A stretch of 64,000 nucleotides of DNA from Numida meleagris (taxonomy: Eukaryota; Chordata; Aves; Galliformes; Numididae). The notes beneath the pieces were generated by a model. That model did no database searches. It worked only from the letters and a program-made list of their open reading frames with translations, and was not told where the DNA came from. The stretch lies in assembly GCF_002078875.1 (NCBI RefSeq), contig NC_034438.1, positions 65,363,404 through 65,427,403 on the forward strand. Direction: 5' to 3'. Numbering within the stretch: position 1 is the stretch's first letter; each line of letters opens with the position of its first letter. The translations under genes were made by a program, and so were the position numbers. Shown here piece after piece: positions 50,171 to 61,861 of the stretch.

Positions 50171-50222
50171 GGAGGGGAAGGAAGGAAAGGAGAGAGGGGA
50201 GGGAGGGGAGGGGAGGGGAACA
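50171..50222 (+). repeat. Purine-rich GGGGA tract (G4-prone)
   Basis: An almost pure A/G run with several GGGG and GGGA blocks, about 110 bp after a CR1 3' end. Consecutive G runs separated by single A bases could fold as a G-quadruplex. Confidence 0.75.
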
Positions 50223-53200
50223 GAGCAGAGCGGAGAAAAAAAGTATGTCATGTAGCTGACTTTCTGTAGGAAAATTCTTACACACACAAATAGAAAACCT
50301 CTAAATGCATCAGCATGTGGCTTATCTGGCAGGCACAAGAATGTACAGCCAAAACCTGAGGAAGGAAAGTATCTCTTTTCTTAGTAGTAGCAGCACTGAA
50401 ATAAATAAATGTCTCAATTCTACTAAGAAGTTATGACTGATTAAAAAGATGATAATGTTCCAGTCTACATTTCCTTCTCCATGCCACTAAATGTAATGGT
50501 GTTCTTTTATGACTGTAATATATTCCTTGACATGCTTACTGGTAGTCTTCTTTTTGTTAAATATTCTGCAAGCTAAAAACAATCAGCATATTGAAACATT
50601 CAACCAACAGAATTAAAATACAAATTGAGAATCAAAATCAGTGAGTGGCTAAAGAGAGACTGAAGTTCACTGTCCATCTCATAACACATATTAATCAGAA
50701 AAGGATGGTACATTCTCCTGGCAAAATCTTAACTATTTCTTATGGTTACATCATTTCAGCTGGAAAAAAATATATATATATACAATAGGCATGTCTATCA
50801 TGTTAATGAGGAAAGAAGGCAAATGGTGGATTTGGGGATCAAGAATCTCGCAAATTCAAAATAAAGGTCTCCAGTTTCATGTGTTTGTTTTTTTTTTTCC
50901 TCCATAGTTCTACCTCTGTATCACTGAAATCAAAATCCTGCAGGCTATCTCTTCAGATTTTTACCAGGTTAAACTGAGAGGTGAAATACCTAATGGTTGC
51001 CTTTTCATTCCTGCTAGTCTGGTAGGGGATACAGCAAGGCTGCACAGGAATGCTTTTGTACCTCCAGTATGGCAGGGTTAGTTTAGGAAGTACTCTTACC
51101 ACTTTTGGTCTTTAGCTGAATCTTCTCATCCAGGGTTGGGGTACAGTATTATTAAGAATCTTTGGCACCAAATGGAGAGCATTCTATGTATGTCAGATCT
51201 CCTGTTATTTTTTACTGATCGTGGCACCTAGGTCAGGACCAGCAAGAAAGGGAATTTTGAACAGACACTATACAGTGCTATTGACTTACACTGCATATTA
51301 GATATACCTACAGTTTTTGGAATAGAAGCAGTTTGGTAGTGGATTCTGAGAACTGAGTGATTTCTGTATTGTCTTTCTAAATCCTCCAAAAAAAGAACAT
51401 TTTTCTCTTTAAAACAATCCTAATTTTAAAATTAGTTGACAGATGTTACATACAATAGCAACTACGCTATCTGGCAGCAAAACAATTTGGTTGCAAAGTA
51501 CTTTCCTGCACGGCAAGGGTTGTAGCAGCTCCTCACCAATAAAGGAAAGTGACCTGTGGGATAAGCTATTTACAAATTTAAAGATAAGCAGCACCAGTGG
51601 GTTACAGCTGCTCTGATCTGGATTGCCAAGTGCTCAATAATACCACTTACGATGTTTTTATAATGGCAGATGGCTTCTTAAGTGCTCAGAATGAGTCTGA
51701 AAAGGACTCCTTCAGCTCTTTCATAACATTCGCTTTCTAATGCATCCTCATTGTCCTGTTCAGATAATGAGACATAAAATACCCAGTAGGTTTAAAATGA
51801 CTAGCAAGAGGCTGTCTTCAGGTTGAATTTATTTAGCACACCAGACATTGAAAACCCACCTGCTTTTCATCAAGTATTCTATTTAAAGCCTAAATAATAG
51901 GATTCTTCTGTATAGCACACTCCAGACAGTAGACAACAAACACCAGGGTAGACCAGAGGCCACACCAGTCAGACACTCAGGCTTGACTGGCAGTTGACTT
52001 TTCAGCTGTTGAGAGCTACTCCCCGATACCTTTGTCTTTTCCCACATGTGCTCTGTTTGGAGAAGATAATGTTAGCATCTGTCTGCACATGAGCATATGT
52101 GACACTGAATGAAAAATGACCATTCTAGAGGATGTTCAAAATTAAAACTGAGCTATATTTTTGGAGAAAAAAAAAAAACAACTCCTTTCTTCCCTGTGCT
52201 ATCACAGCTCATGTCTTTCACTGTAGAGATTGAAGAGAACAGGCTTTTGCACCCAAGCCATTTAAAATTATGCACATGCTTGACTCTGCATACAGACGTG
52301 ATCACTTTTAGTCAACAACAGCATTCATGGACACATTTAAACTAATGGGTATGCTTTGCTGCATCAAAAGCCTTCAAAGCTGTCAAGTTTGATGGGGAAG
52401 CAATAAAGAGGACTGTGGAAAGACAGTGCACTTGTGATAGATAATAGAAGTCTGTGCTAACCAGCAATCAAATGAAAAATCAAAAGTTCAGCCATAGAGG
52501 ACTCCAGCTATAGCAAGAGTATCTCAAGGCAACTGATTATATAAAAAAAAAGACGCCATATAAAATGATTAAAAACTCTTCAAAACATTTTGAAATTTAT
52601 TGTCTGCATGTGTGTGTGTGACACCTACAATAAAGACAGGAAATAAAAGGTGCTGTTTACAATGGATCTGTATGAGTAGCATTGCCAGTTGGAAGGAAGA
52701 GCACCGTGTGGAAGATCTTGGCTCAAGGCAAGCTGATACACTGCACAGTCCAGTTTTACTTAAGCCAAAAAAATGGGTAAATAATTTTTTACCTCAGCTT
52801 TAAGCTTACCTCATCTGATAGCTGCGTATGAGTTCTATATTTCATAAACTTTATTTGATGAACATGAAGGAAGAATTTCAGGGAAAATGAAAGTCCTCTG
52901 ATGTACTAAAGATTAGACTTCATTCCTTTCAAGGGTTACCCGTATTTCCTATTTCTGTAGCCCAAAGAGGAAATTAATTTGCTGATATGAAAATTCTTCC
53001 AAAGCCAATCATTTGACTAGAGGCAGCACCATGTTTCCGGACAGATGCTTGAAGCTGAGTGTCATTAATTTTCGTCATACTTCTACAGAACTGTCTCAGC
53101 CTTTCTGCAACTGAGTTTCCTTGCTGATGACTCCACATCTTTGCCTTTCCTTTTTCTACCCTCCTTCCTTGCTCCCAGCCAAGAACCATGGTCCACTCCT

Positions 53201-54189
53201 TAAATCTCGTCATCAGCATTAGCTGAGTTAAAGAAGAACTCAGCCTGTTTGACTCTAATTACAGCTTTCCAGAATCACTTACACCTTCATCCTGGCATGA
53301 ACATGCAGTGCAATGCATCAGATTTGGATCATTGTCTTGGGCTCTGCACCGTTCTTCACCCACAATGCTTCTCAACAGTTAAGGATGGTATACAAAACTT
53401 GCAGATGAAGTGAATTGCAGATCAAGACAATATAATTAAAAAGGAGAAAAAACAGAACACACGATAACTCTCAAGAGACAATGAGAAATTATTTAAACAA
53501 ACCAAGAAAAAAAAAACAGAGGGAAGGAGCTCAGTCAGCTGTTTAGACAAAGGGATTTGGAAATAACGCCCATTTGTGCATAAAGCAGCAGTGTTTACCT
53601 TCAGCAGTATTAACATGACTTTAGTAGTCCCAAAGCAAACAGAAAGCTCCCTGTGACTGGCAGCTATTTGCTGGTTGCTTGAGTGCTGGTTGGGGTTTTC
53701 ATCAACACACACAAACACATAGAGACAGGTTTCACCAGGCAAACAGTCTGGGTAACCAAATCCTAAATCTGGAAGTCGTAAGTCTCTAGACGTAAATTTG
53801 CCAAGTTTTAAAGTTTTCACTCTTACTGAGGTTTTGAAAAGTAAGCACAAATGCATAAACAGGGAGCATACTTGGTCACTGGAACGTTCCCTGTCCCAGA
53901 ACCAGTATACATAATACAAGTACATGAAAACGTGCATGAAAAAATACACTGTTTTCAGTCAAATGAACTCTGCAGATACTGATAGAATTTTCACAAATTG
54001 TTTATTTCCCCCAAATATTATTTCCACAATCTGCTCTGTCTGCAGCAGAAGTTTGGAAAAAAAAATGTCAGCTCCCTTCAACAACTGAATATATATTTAG
54101 TTGTCCAAGATAATGGAATAGCGTGGCATTTGGCAGCTACACTCTCTACATTCTTACCAATATGAGTAATTCCATCTTAAGTAAAACAA

Positions 54190-54351
54190 CTACAGCTTTA
54201 ACGAGCCCTTGTTCCACTTTAAGCCTGGACGCTGGCGAGCAGCTCGGAACTTGTAAGGCTTGGTGAAGCACATGAATGTAGGTGGCCTGCGGGCGTGACT
54301 ACCAGACACTACATAGTGTGCCAGTGGCTCAAGAATGCGCACTTTGCATCA
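54190..54351 (-). other. Unidentified GC-richer segment with a 52-codon open frame
   Basis: On the minus strand, 54193-54348 is open between two stops. Its only in-frame ATG gives 27 residues, MCFTKPYKFRAARQRPGLKW and then NKGSLKL, a basic peptide. Composition and codon-like texture differ from the AT-rich DNA around it. There is no clear splice acceptor or promoter for this strand here. It could be a relic exon, a decayed pseudogene or conserved non-coding DNA. I do not recognise it. Confidence 0.3.
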
Positions 54352-54854
54352 AAAATTTCAGCATTAAATATTGAAATAACACACAAACACACGCACAAAA
54401 AGTTCTTTACTTCATGAAAGTTTACTGCCTGAAAGAAAATCCTGCATATAAAGCTACAGTAAAGCTGCATAACTGCCTCCTCAATCAGTCACAGGTCAGT
54501 GCTCAGGCACGTTTGCTGCCCGATGTATTATTTGTTTGTTACAGTTTTAATAACTGATTTCACTTGTCTGCGACCAGAGGTACGTTTGCCAAAGCCCAAA
54601 GCTCAAGACACTGCCCACGAACCGCCCAGGGCGCGCACAAGCCACGCCCAGCACGCCCACAAGCACAATGCCAGCCCCCGTTGGATAGGACCCAGCGGCG
54701 ACCCCAGAGAGAGGCGGGGCGGGCCCGCCCACTCTCTTTGAATCCGATTGGCCACCTGCACATGTCCGTCAAGCCTTGGTACGTGACGCCTTTCTGAGCC
54801 GCCCGGAAGAATAAGGCGGAGAGCCGCGCGGGGTTAGATTCGTCGCGCGGAGTG

Positions 54855-54862
54855 TGACGTCA
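54855..54862. promoter_or_regulatory. CRE/ATF palindrome
   Basis: Exact TGACGTCA lying 29 bp before an inverted CCAAT box in the INIP CpG island. This arrangement is common in TATA-less housekeeping promoters bound by CREB/ATF and NF-Y. Confidence 0.7.
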
Positions 54863-54949
54863 CGCACGGGCCAGCGTGTGCCGTGGGCTGATTGGTCGTG
54901 GCGGTGCGGGGCGAGCGGAGCCGCGCGGGGAGGGAGCGGCTGGGACGGG

Positions 54950-54979
54950 ATGGCCGGGAGTCCGTCGGGCCGGGGCTGA
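54950..54979 (+). other. Upstream ORF in INIP exon 1 (9 codons)
   Basis: ATG with G at -3 and G at +4, a strong start context, reads MAGSPSGRG and stops 30 bp before the exon 1 donor at 55009. It would lower main-frame translation if the transcription start lies upstream of 54950. Confidence 0.5.
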
Positions 54980-55009
54980 GCGGGGCGAGGAGTGGGAGCC
55001 CTGCAGCAG

Positions 55010-55477
55010 GTGGGTACGGTGCGGGGGCAGGGCGGCTCGAAATGGGGTGGGAGGGCCCATTCCAGCGGAGTAACGGGGTGGGGGGGGGAATACAGGAGGA
55101 GAGTCCCTTCCAGTGGCGGGGGGGAAGGGAGGGAGGGGATGCGAGCAGGGGAGCGTGTTGCATGTGGGTCTGGAGGAAGAGGAAAAAGGGGAGTGGGAGA
55201 GTTCGTTCCTGGGGCGGGGGAAGCTGAGGGGTTAGGTCATTCCCACCGGGAGTGGCCCTGAGGTGGCTTTGATGTTTATTCTCAACTGGTTGTAAAGAAT
55301 CAGTGACAGCTCACGGTGTTTCAGTGAAAAAATCCAGTGAGAGCCGTATAACTGTCAGTCAGACAGCTCTGTCTGTCCAGCATGTCCCTGCTGTTGGTGG
55401 TTTCATGAACTCTGTGACAGATTTAGATCCAAACTTTGGAAGGAGAAGTACTTACCTGTGCTAGGCCTGTTTTGCAG
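55010..55477. other. INIP intron 1 (within 5' UTR)
   Basis: 468 bp from GTGGGT to GCAG. Its 5' half is G-rich (several runs of G near 55079-55090 and 55116-55135) and part of the CpG island. Confidence 0.75.
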
Positions 55478-55554
55478 GTATCAGTGAGGTTAACGTTTGA
55501 GCTGAGTGAAACGGGCCCGGAGCTGAAGGATGGCAGCAAATCCCTCGGGACAAG
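55478..55554 (+). CDS. INIP: INIP exon 2: 5' UTR end and first coding part
   Basis: Acceptor TGTTTTGCAG precedes 55478 and donor CAAG/GTAGGC follows 55554. The coding part is 55530-55554 (MAANPSGQ plus one base). The 52 bp of 5' UTR in this exon contains no ATG. The non-coding first exon ends at 55009 (CAG/GTGGGT). Confidence 0.88.
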
Positions 55555-58500
55555 GTAGGCTCTAACGGGTGGACTCTGGGCAAAGCATCTCCCGAACTAC
55601 GCATTTAATGTGTAGAACGGGCAAAACAAAGAAGGAAGGTTGGGCTGGAAGTGGCAAAATCTGAGCAAGATCCTGGAGAAAGCGCATCGGGTGGTTAGCA
55701 TGAGGCGGCCCCTGGTGACCTCAGGGTCTCCTGGGTGGCTGTGAAGGCCCTTCCTGAAGCACACTGCAGGTGTGCACAGCCATCAGCACTGAGCAGGACT
55801 TCAGCCCCTGCGGTAATGGCAGGGGACAACCATAAGTCTGCACCATGTCATGGTGGGAGCGGTGAAACCTGGGTGGTGATAGCAGTCATGGGCAGGCAGT
55901 GGGGTAGCCTAGAAGGAGAAGCCAAATTAAATCATAATGGCATGCCATTGGGAGTTTCTTTGCATGATGACACATCACCATTTCTTCATTAAAGACATGG
56001 AAATGATCCACCCATAGGGCTGAGGCTCTGGGTTGGGGAGTCTTGTCTCAAACAATTGAAAGAGGGGCTTAAATCGCCCTCTAGAGGTGCCTTCTTTATC
56101 AAGTCTTAATCAAGCTCTGAAGCATCTCTCATCTGTGGAAAAGTTAAGGAGAAAGAAACTTCCAAGATATGCTTCCTTGCCTATTGAAGTGAATTCAGTT
56201 TCCCAGTGTTGTGTCAGTACCCTTGCCAGGAAGGAGGTCCTACAGAGCTGGGTACAGTCAATGCTGAAGGACAGAAACTGGAAGGGCTACCAGGCCCTTA
56301 TCTTTTAGTTGCTTTTCCTTTTCTGTTTGCTTTCAAAATTGAAAATAAACACAGAAGAAATGTGTTGGTCCAAAATACATATTTTATTTTCTGCTTGGGC
56401 AAAACAAGGTAGTTTTTGTAAAGCTCATTGGGATTTTGTAAAAGTATTGAGAGAAGAGTACTGCAGCTAGCTGTCTTTTTGCAAATTTGAATGTTTTTCT
56501 AATAGTGACTCTTACTTTTGTTTGTCAATACCATGTCAGAATCAGTGCAAGGAATAGGATGTCATTTAGAGTTAAAAGCTACTTTTTCTTAAATACTTGT
56601 GTGAATTTACTGGGAAGTAGGGGGGGATTTTAGTGTTAGAGTGCCTTGGGTTTGCTTCCCTCAAAATTGCACAGGGTATATTCAACATATATTTAACAGT
56701 TTAAGGCTTCTGAATTTTTCTGTATTTATCTCCTGGCCAGATATAGTCCAGTAGTGTAGGTATATGAGGCAAACACTGTGTTTTCAGCTTACCATATGGT
56801 ATGTGTATTGGTGTTGTTCAAGTAATTCATTCTGTCATTTCCCTTTTGGACAAAAAGGAGTTTTCTGAAACACTAATTGGAAGAGTTCTGAACACTAGAA
56901 CTTACTCAGACTTAGACTGCATTCAGAATATTTTTGTACCGGGTTGTTTCTTTCCCCTTAATCATTACTGGTTATTTTCTTAGATGGACTTAATTCAGTT
57001 TCCTGATGATTTCAGACTCAGACTGGAAAGGTTAAGAGTTTTTGGGCTAGACATCCTTTAGCTCACGGACCTCTGTAATGAAAGCGCTCCTTTTATTAGA
57101 ATTTCAAAGATGAAAAGCTGCAGCTGTTTTGTACAGCAGAACCGCATAGGACGTAATGAAAGCCTCACTTTCAGGGCTTTATTACCACATGAAATGGATT
57201 GCTTGAAACTGATTACAGCATTTTTTTTAAAAAAAGGAGGGGAAAAAAAAAAAGGAATAGCTTTCAGTGTGGTGCATATTGTCTATAGCAGGAGCTCATA
57301 GGCCATAGTGGTGGACTCTGGTGAAAAGAAAGATCAGCTTCTGATTTTACAGAAATTACTTAAACATTCTTGTTAACGTGATGCTGCTGCTGCAGCACTT
57401 CACAGTACTTGTGGAATGTACATTAATGAGGTTACTGTTGTAAGACTTTTGTTTGTGCACAAGAAGACCAGAGCTCACCTAGAAAGTGCATTTACTGCAT
57501 GTGTAGGGTCCCCTGGGAGAAACCTCCTCGTAGGGCTGCAGAAGGAACTGTAGTTCAGATCCCCACAGATGGAAGCAGTAGAGGTCCTCCTTCAGACTGG
57601 TCTGAATGATTCCAGGAAAAAGAGTACTGGTATAACGGAAGAAGCAAGCACTTGAAATAAATGCTGGGTTGAAAGCTTCAAATTGGAGCAATTCTATAAA
57701 ATCTCTTTCTCTCCTGGTGTTTGTTTGCAGTTTTGTCTTTGAGCACATTGATGTTACACAGCCTGAGCAGGCAGATTTAGTGTTCTTCTGCAGACTCTCT
57801 CTTAAAGAGGAAGACCATGATGTTTTACATTGAACTATATCATCTACAAACTGAACTGCTCTGCTCTGCATCTGAGTCTGATCTGTGTGCAAGTGCAGTG
57901 CCCAAGGGCTGTAGGAGATCTCTTGCCTGGGCAAATTTGCAGCCATAAAGCAGTCAGTGGTTTGTGTTCACTGATGCATGCAGCTGTTGACTAGAGAGAC
58001 AGACAAAATATTAACATATCCTTTGTTAAATTAATGTACTCAATTGCTAGTATGTTGTTTGTTTCACAGTTACACAATTTATATGAAAGCATATCAGAAT
58101 ATTGTTGCTGAAAGTATTGTTGCACAGTATAACGATAGATGATGTTTTGTTGTGCCGCTAGCCACAAGGAGTTGAGAAAATCAAAGTATAGTAAGTCTTT
58201 TTTTTTTTTTTCCCCAGGCACGGGGTGTTTAGGTTCTCCTTGGATTTTACTTTTTTAGGAGATTGCTGCCTTGCTTCATGAAGGATACCATTTAGGAAAA
58301 CATATATTTCAGTAAAGAAAACGCAGAGAAATGCTTTCTGAATTGAGCACACAGTGTGCAGTGTCAGTACCATATAGAACTTAAAGCAGACATTCAGCTT
58401 CATAACCATTATTTGAAGAAGTCTGTCCTGAGCATGTAATATCTGAAGGCTCTTTTGTACCTTTATGTTTCCATGGACAAAAAACAATGCATATTCAAAA

Positions 58501-61500
58501 AAATTTTTACATACTGTGTAACTGAAGTTACCAAAAGATTAGGGAAAAGAGCAATAAATTTAAAGTAGATAAAGGCAGTACCGGTTTTTGCCATGCAAAG
58601 TTAGCTCCTAGAACTGATGGAGAGGTCAAGGACACGGGGAGGTAGGTTTGGATGTTAGGGATCAGGTCAGAAGGACAAGGTCACTATGAGCTCTTACTGA
58701 TACTGGTGTAACTCAGTAAGGTTTTGACCTTCTGTCATCTTCTGCTTTTCGTGTGCAGCACAGGGTGGTAGTAAACTTCCAGCTTCTACACAGAGCACTT
58801 AATACAATGCTTGATGTCAGAAATACAGATACAACAAAGAAGAGGTTTAAACTTGTAATATCTTTAATCTGGGATCTTGGCACTGAGAATCCAGATCCTC
58901 AATTCAACATCCAACACTGACAATGATCTTTTTAGCTGCTATAAACAGGTTAGTAATTTTGTGTACGGATTCCTGAATTTGCAAAGCAGGGAAGAATACT
59001 CATGAACTGCTCAGTAGTCGTGCAACTCCTCCCAGTTATAAGAGAAGACTAAACTTAAAGCTTTAGTAAGAATTGCTGTGCTTGAAAATCTGTTCTTCTC
59101 ATGGGTGTGTCTTAGCTGAGGATGGCTTTTCTTTTTTTTGGCATGTTCACATGTTTAGTACCAGCAAACAGAACAGCAGAATAAAAACTACAGATGGAAG
59201 ATTACTTTCGTTACAGTTCAAGTAGGTAACTTATGTAGCTGTTTCAGGTTGGTCTTTACTGAAGTGCTCTAGGGGCCTCAGCAGGGAAAATCTGAAGGGA
59301 AATCTCTCACAAACTGTCAAATTTGGTGAATGGTCTTGTAGGGATGCCAGTTTTTTCTCACTTAAATGGATTTCTCGTGCCCCACTCTCTCAGCTGTTAA
59401 CTTTTAAATGAGCAGGTTTTATTTTGCTTTAAGAGCAAATTAAAAATACTACTGGTAGGATCTTTGTGGTACTCAGCTGAGGAAATAACTTGTATGTGTT
59501 GGATGTCTCCCTCCATTTTCCCAAGTAGGGTTTTTTCTGTTTATCATTGACAAATTCTCTTAAATGACTTTTTCAGAACAGTGGATGGCGAATGGGTAAT
59601 GACTGTGTTCTGGAGCAAACTATTACTTAAAATAAATAAATAAAACTCTCAGAGGAAGGAAGAGGAAAAAAAAGTAATTCAAGTTTCCTCTGAATCTCTC
59701 TACGATTTCTGATGTATGATACTGTAGCAAGACTTGCTCTAAAAGAAAAGATGATAGTCTTGCTTGGTTTCTGATTGTAGTCCAAAAACCGCAAATAAAA
59801 TTTTATTCTTACATATGTTATAAAGCTTTCTGAATCATAACATCTGCTTCGTGATAAATGTAAGTACATTAAGTTCTTATTTTTTAGCTGATAGTAATGC
59901 ATTAAAAAGTGGTCATCTTTTTCTTGCCTGAGTCACCATGCTGTCTGACTTCCAAGCATGTGTGCTCTGATTTATGCATTTCAGGATAAACTAGTGCTCC
60001 TAGAAGGGTATTGGGTAATATGTCAAGTTTTAATCTTTTTGCCTGAAAACCGTGTAGAATGAACATACAAACTTCACGACCTTAGCTTGGGCTCTCATAG
60101 AAGTACTTCAGTTATTATATTGTCTCCAGAATTCATGAGAAGTAGAGGTCTGAGCTAGCTGCAACTGAGAAATGTTGAACTCTAACTTGTTGGCAATATC
60201 TCAAAGCCTTTGCCTCTCTTAGTGTGCTGTCAGTCCTGCTGTCTTTCAACGTTTTGAGCTCATTACTGTTTCAGGGTGTTTAAAATAAACTTTTTTATTT
60301 ATTTATTTATTTATTAGATAGGATACATGGAAGACCTGAACTGATACTCTAAGAAAAGAGGGAATTTAAGTAGAAATAATGTATCATGTGAAAGAGAGAA
60401 GAGCAAATGTGAAAACAGCAATGAATTATGTTTAATTTAAAATCTTTTAACAAATGTAAAGATGATTTTGGATGACCTTACATAAAAGCACAGTAAAATA
60501 TAATCAAATGGCTTAGCTCTTTAAAGATAGCAAGAATTGGGAGAAGCTGAGGTGTGGGGTGCATGTGTTAGGCACAGAGAAAGAAAAAGGTGAGTGTTTA
60601 GTAGGGAAGCAATAAGGCTGGATGTTATTATGCATGGCGTGTTCACAGGGCGGTGAGGCCCTGGCACAGCTGCCCAGAGAAGCTGTAGGTGCCCCATCCC
60701 TGGAGGTGCTCCAGGCCAGGTCGGACAGGGTTGTGTTGTGACCTGACCCTCTGGGTGGCAGTGCTCCCATGGGGTGGGTGGGCTTTCAGGTCTCCTCCAA
60801 CCCAACCATTCTGTGAGTCTGTAACATAATACTGAGCAGCAGCAGGCACCTGTACATCTGGTTCATCTGGTAGCCACCACATAAGTAAGAGATGAGTTAA
60901 ATCCTTTGCAATGGAAGAGACTTGAGTAAGTACAGCTAGTTGGCCACATCTTTGCTTAAACAGCTTTGAAAATACATCAGTAAGCCATTTTAGGCATTTT
61001 CTAAATTCTTTCAACCACTCTACTTCTTGACCTCTTCTCCAGCGTACAAAGTCCCTTTCTGATTTTGAGGAACGGTGGACAAACAAATAAAGCTACTGTC
61101 TCGTCTTGTGTACAGACAGTGAAATTTTGCTTCTCTATTCTAGCATTGCAGGCATTCCCCAAACTCAGAGTAAGGGCAGCATGTATATGGAAGGATATCA
61201 GTATATTAAAACTAAAACTTTTCTGCATGTGTTGAATAACAGATTGTCACTTTATGTACAAGCACATATGCAAGCTTATTGGTGGTCTTATCCTTACTTA
61301 TTACATACGTAAAAATTGTACTACAGTTCGAGGTTATTGGCATGAAAAAATAGGCCCTGGGAGTATATTACACTGTTATCATACTTTCTTTGACTTCATT
61401 TTAAATTTAGAATCTGGTAAGTTTACCTTTCCTTTGAAAGGGAAGTTATTTGATCATGTACCATGGCTGTAGGTCCAGAAGTGGCTTGGGAAGTGGTAGG

Positions 61501-61861
61501 GTCTAACATGAGATAGAAACCTTTATTTTAAAATGTATTAATATGTATGATAGCTTAAGGCAGCTATTTCAGGTGGCAAAATGAGAAGAGGAAAATTAAA
61601 CCTTCTTATTAATAGCCTTTTGAATGGGAGCAAAGCTTTGAAGATTAGAGTATTCATCATAATGTCATATTGCACAGAGATTTTTAATTCCACAAACTTA
61701 GAGTAGGGCCACAGAAATCAAGTAAATCTTTCTAATATTTTTCTGTCATTCTCACTAGGTTTCCAGAATAAAAATAGGGTTGCAATCCTGGCAGAACTAG
61801 ACAAGGAGAAGAGAAAATTACTTATGCAAAACCAGTCTTCCACAAATCACCCTGGAGCCAG
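55530..61861 (+). CDS. INIP: SOSS complex subunit C, partial: 2 coding exons, C-terminus off window
   Basis: Join(55530-55554, 61759-61861) gives 42 codons and two bases. The protein starts MAANPSGQGFQNKNRVAILA, continues ELDKEKRKLLMQNQSSTNHP and ends at GA plus a split Ser codon. This is the highly conserved N-terminal half of INIP (SSBIP1, C9orf80), which is about 104 residues in vertebrates as I recall. INIP bridges INTS3 and the ssDNA-binding proteins NABP1/NABP2 in the SOSS complex, which acts at double-strand breaks in homologous recombination and ATM signalling in the nucleus. The start ATG has A at -3 and G at +4. Introns are GT/AG with matching phases 1 and 2. The remaining exons, with the Ala/His/Gln-rich middle and hydrophobic C-terminus, should lie beyond base 64000. 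Confidence 0.96.
57479..57946 (-). other. Unexplained 155-codon open frame in INIP intron 2
   Basis: Begins MAANLPRQEISYSPWALHLH and ends in a stop at 57479-57481. I recognise no domain, signal or membrane segment. The plus strand of the same block has a good acceptor (polypyrimidine then TTTGCAG at 57724-57730) followed by 33 open codons (FVFEHIDVTQPEQADLVFFC and on), but that frame does not fit the phase of INIP exon 2. An open frame of this length somewhere in 64 kb is compatible with chance. Confidence 0.2.
60293..60315. repeat. (TTTA)n microsatellite
   Basis: About five TTTA units following a T run. Confidence 0.85.
60646..60822 (+). mobile_element. CR1 LINE 3' fragment
   Basis: Reads GGCGGTGAGGCCCTGGCACA, CATCCCTGGAGGTGCTCCAG and ends CTCCAACCCAACCATTCTGT then GAGTCTGT. 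About 180 bp, in the same orientation as INIP. Confidence 0.88.
61759..61861 (+). CDS. INIP: INIP exon 3 (second coding exon)
   Basis: Acceptor TTCTCACTAG precedes and donor CCAG/GTATTT follows. The 103 bp enters in phase 1 and leaves in phase 2, encoding GFQNKNRVAILAELDKEKRK and LLMQNQSSTNHPGA. Confidence 0.95.

Larger units (their letters stand above)
46016..54580. other. SNX30-INIP intergenic region
   Basis: 8.6 kb between the divergent genes. It contains CR1 copies at 46366-47262, 47765-47848, 48025-48214 and 48780-50062, a purine-rich tract at 50171-50222 and an unexplained segment at 54190-54351. From 50340 to 54180 the DNA is AT-rich with no recognised element, apart from a 175-codon chance-length open frame at 53422-53949 on the minus strand. 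Confidence 0.7.
54590..55260. promoter_or_regulatory. INIP: INIP CpG-island promoter
   Basis: A CpG- and GC-rich block around the inferred INIP start. It holds GC boxes around 54713-54730, inverted CCAAT boxes (ATTGG) at 54747-54751 and 54891-54895, and a perfect palindromic CRE (TGACGTCA) at 54855-54862. No TATA box is evident. Transcription rightward from about 54.87-54.95 kb is inferred from the 5' UTR donor at 55009. Confidence 0.75.
55555..61758. other. INIP intron 2
   Basis: 6.2 kb, AT-rich. It carries a 3' CR1 fragment (60646-60822), a (TTTA)n tract (60293-60315) and a 155-codon minus-strand open frame (57479-57946) of unknown meaning. No other element is recognised. Confidence 0.7.

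Noticed and set aside
53422..53949. 175-codon minus-strand open frame in the intergenic region
   Set aside because: Phe/Tyr/Leu-rich translation of AT-rich DNA, no domain and no splice or promoter context. By my rough estimate a frame this long is only mildly unusual in 64 kb.
57731..57830. Alternative INIP exon after the cryptic acceptor
   Set aside because: Spliced from 55554 the phase gives a different frame that stops after about 16 codons, so it does not extend INIP sensibly.
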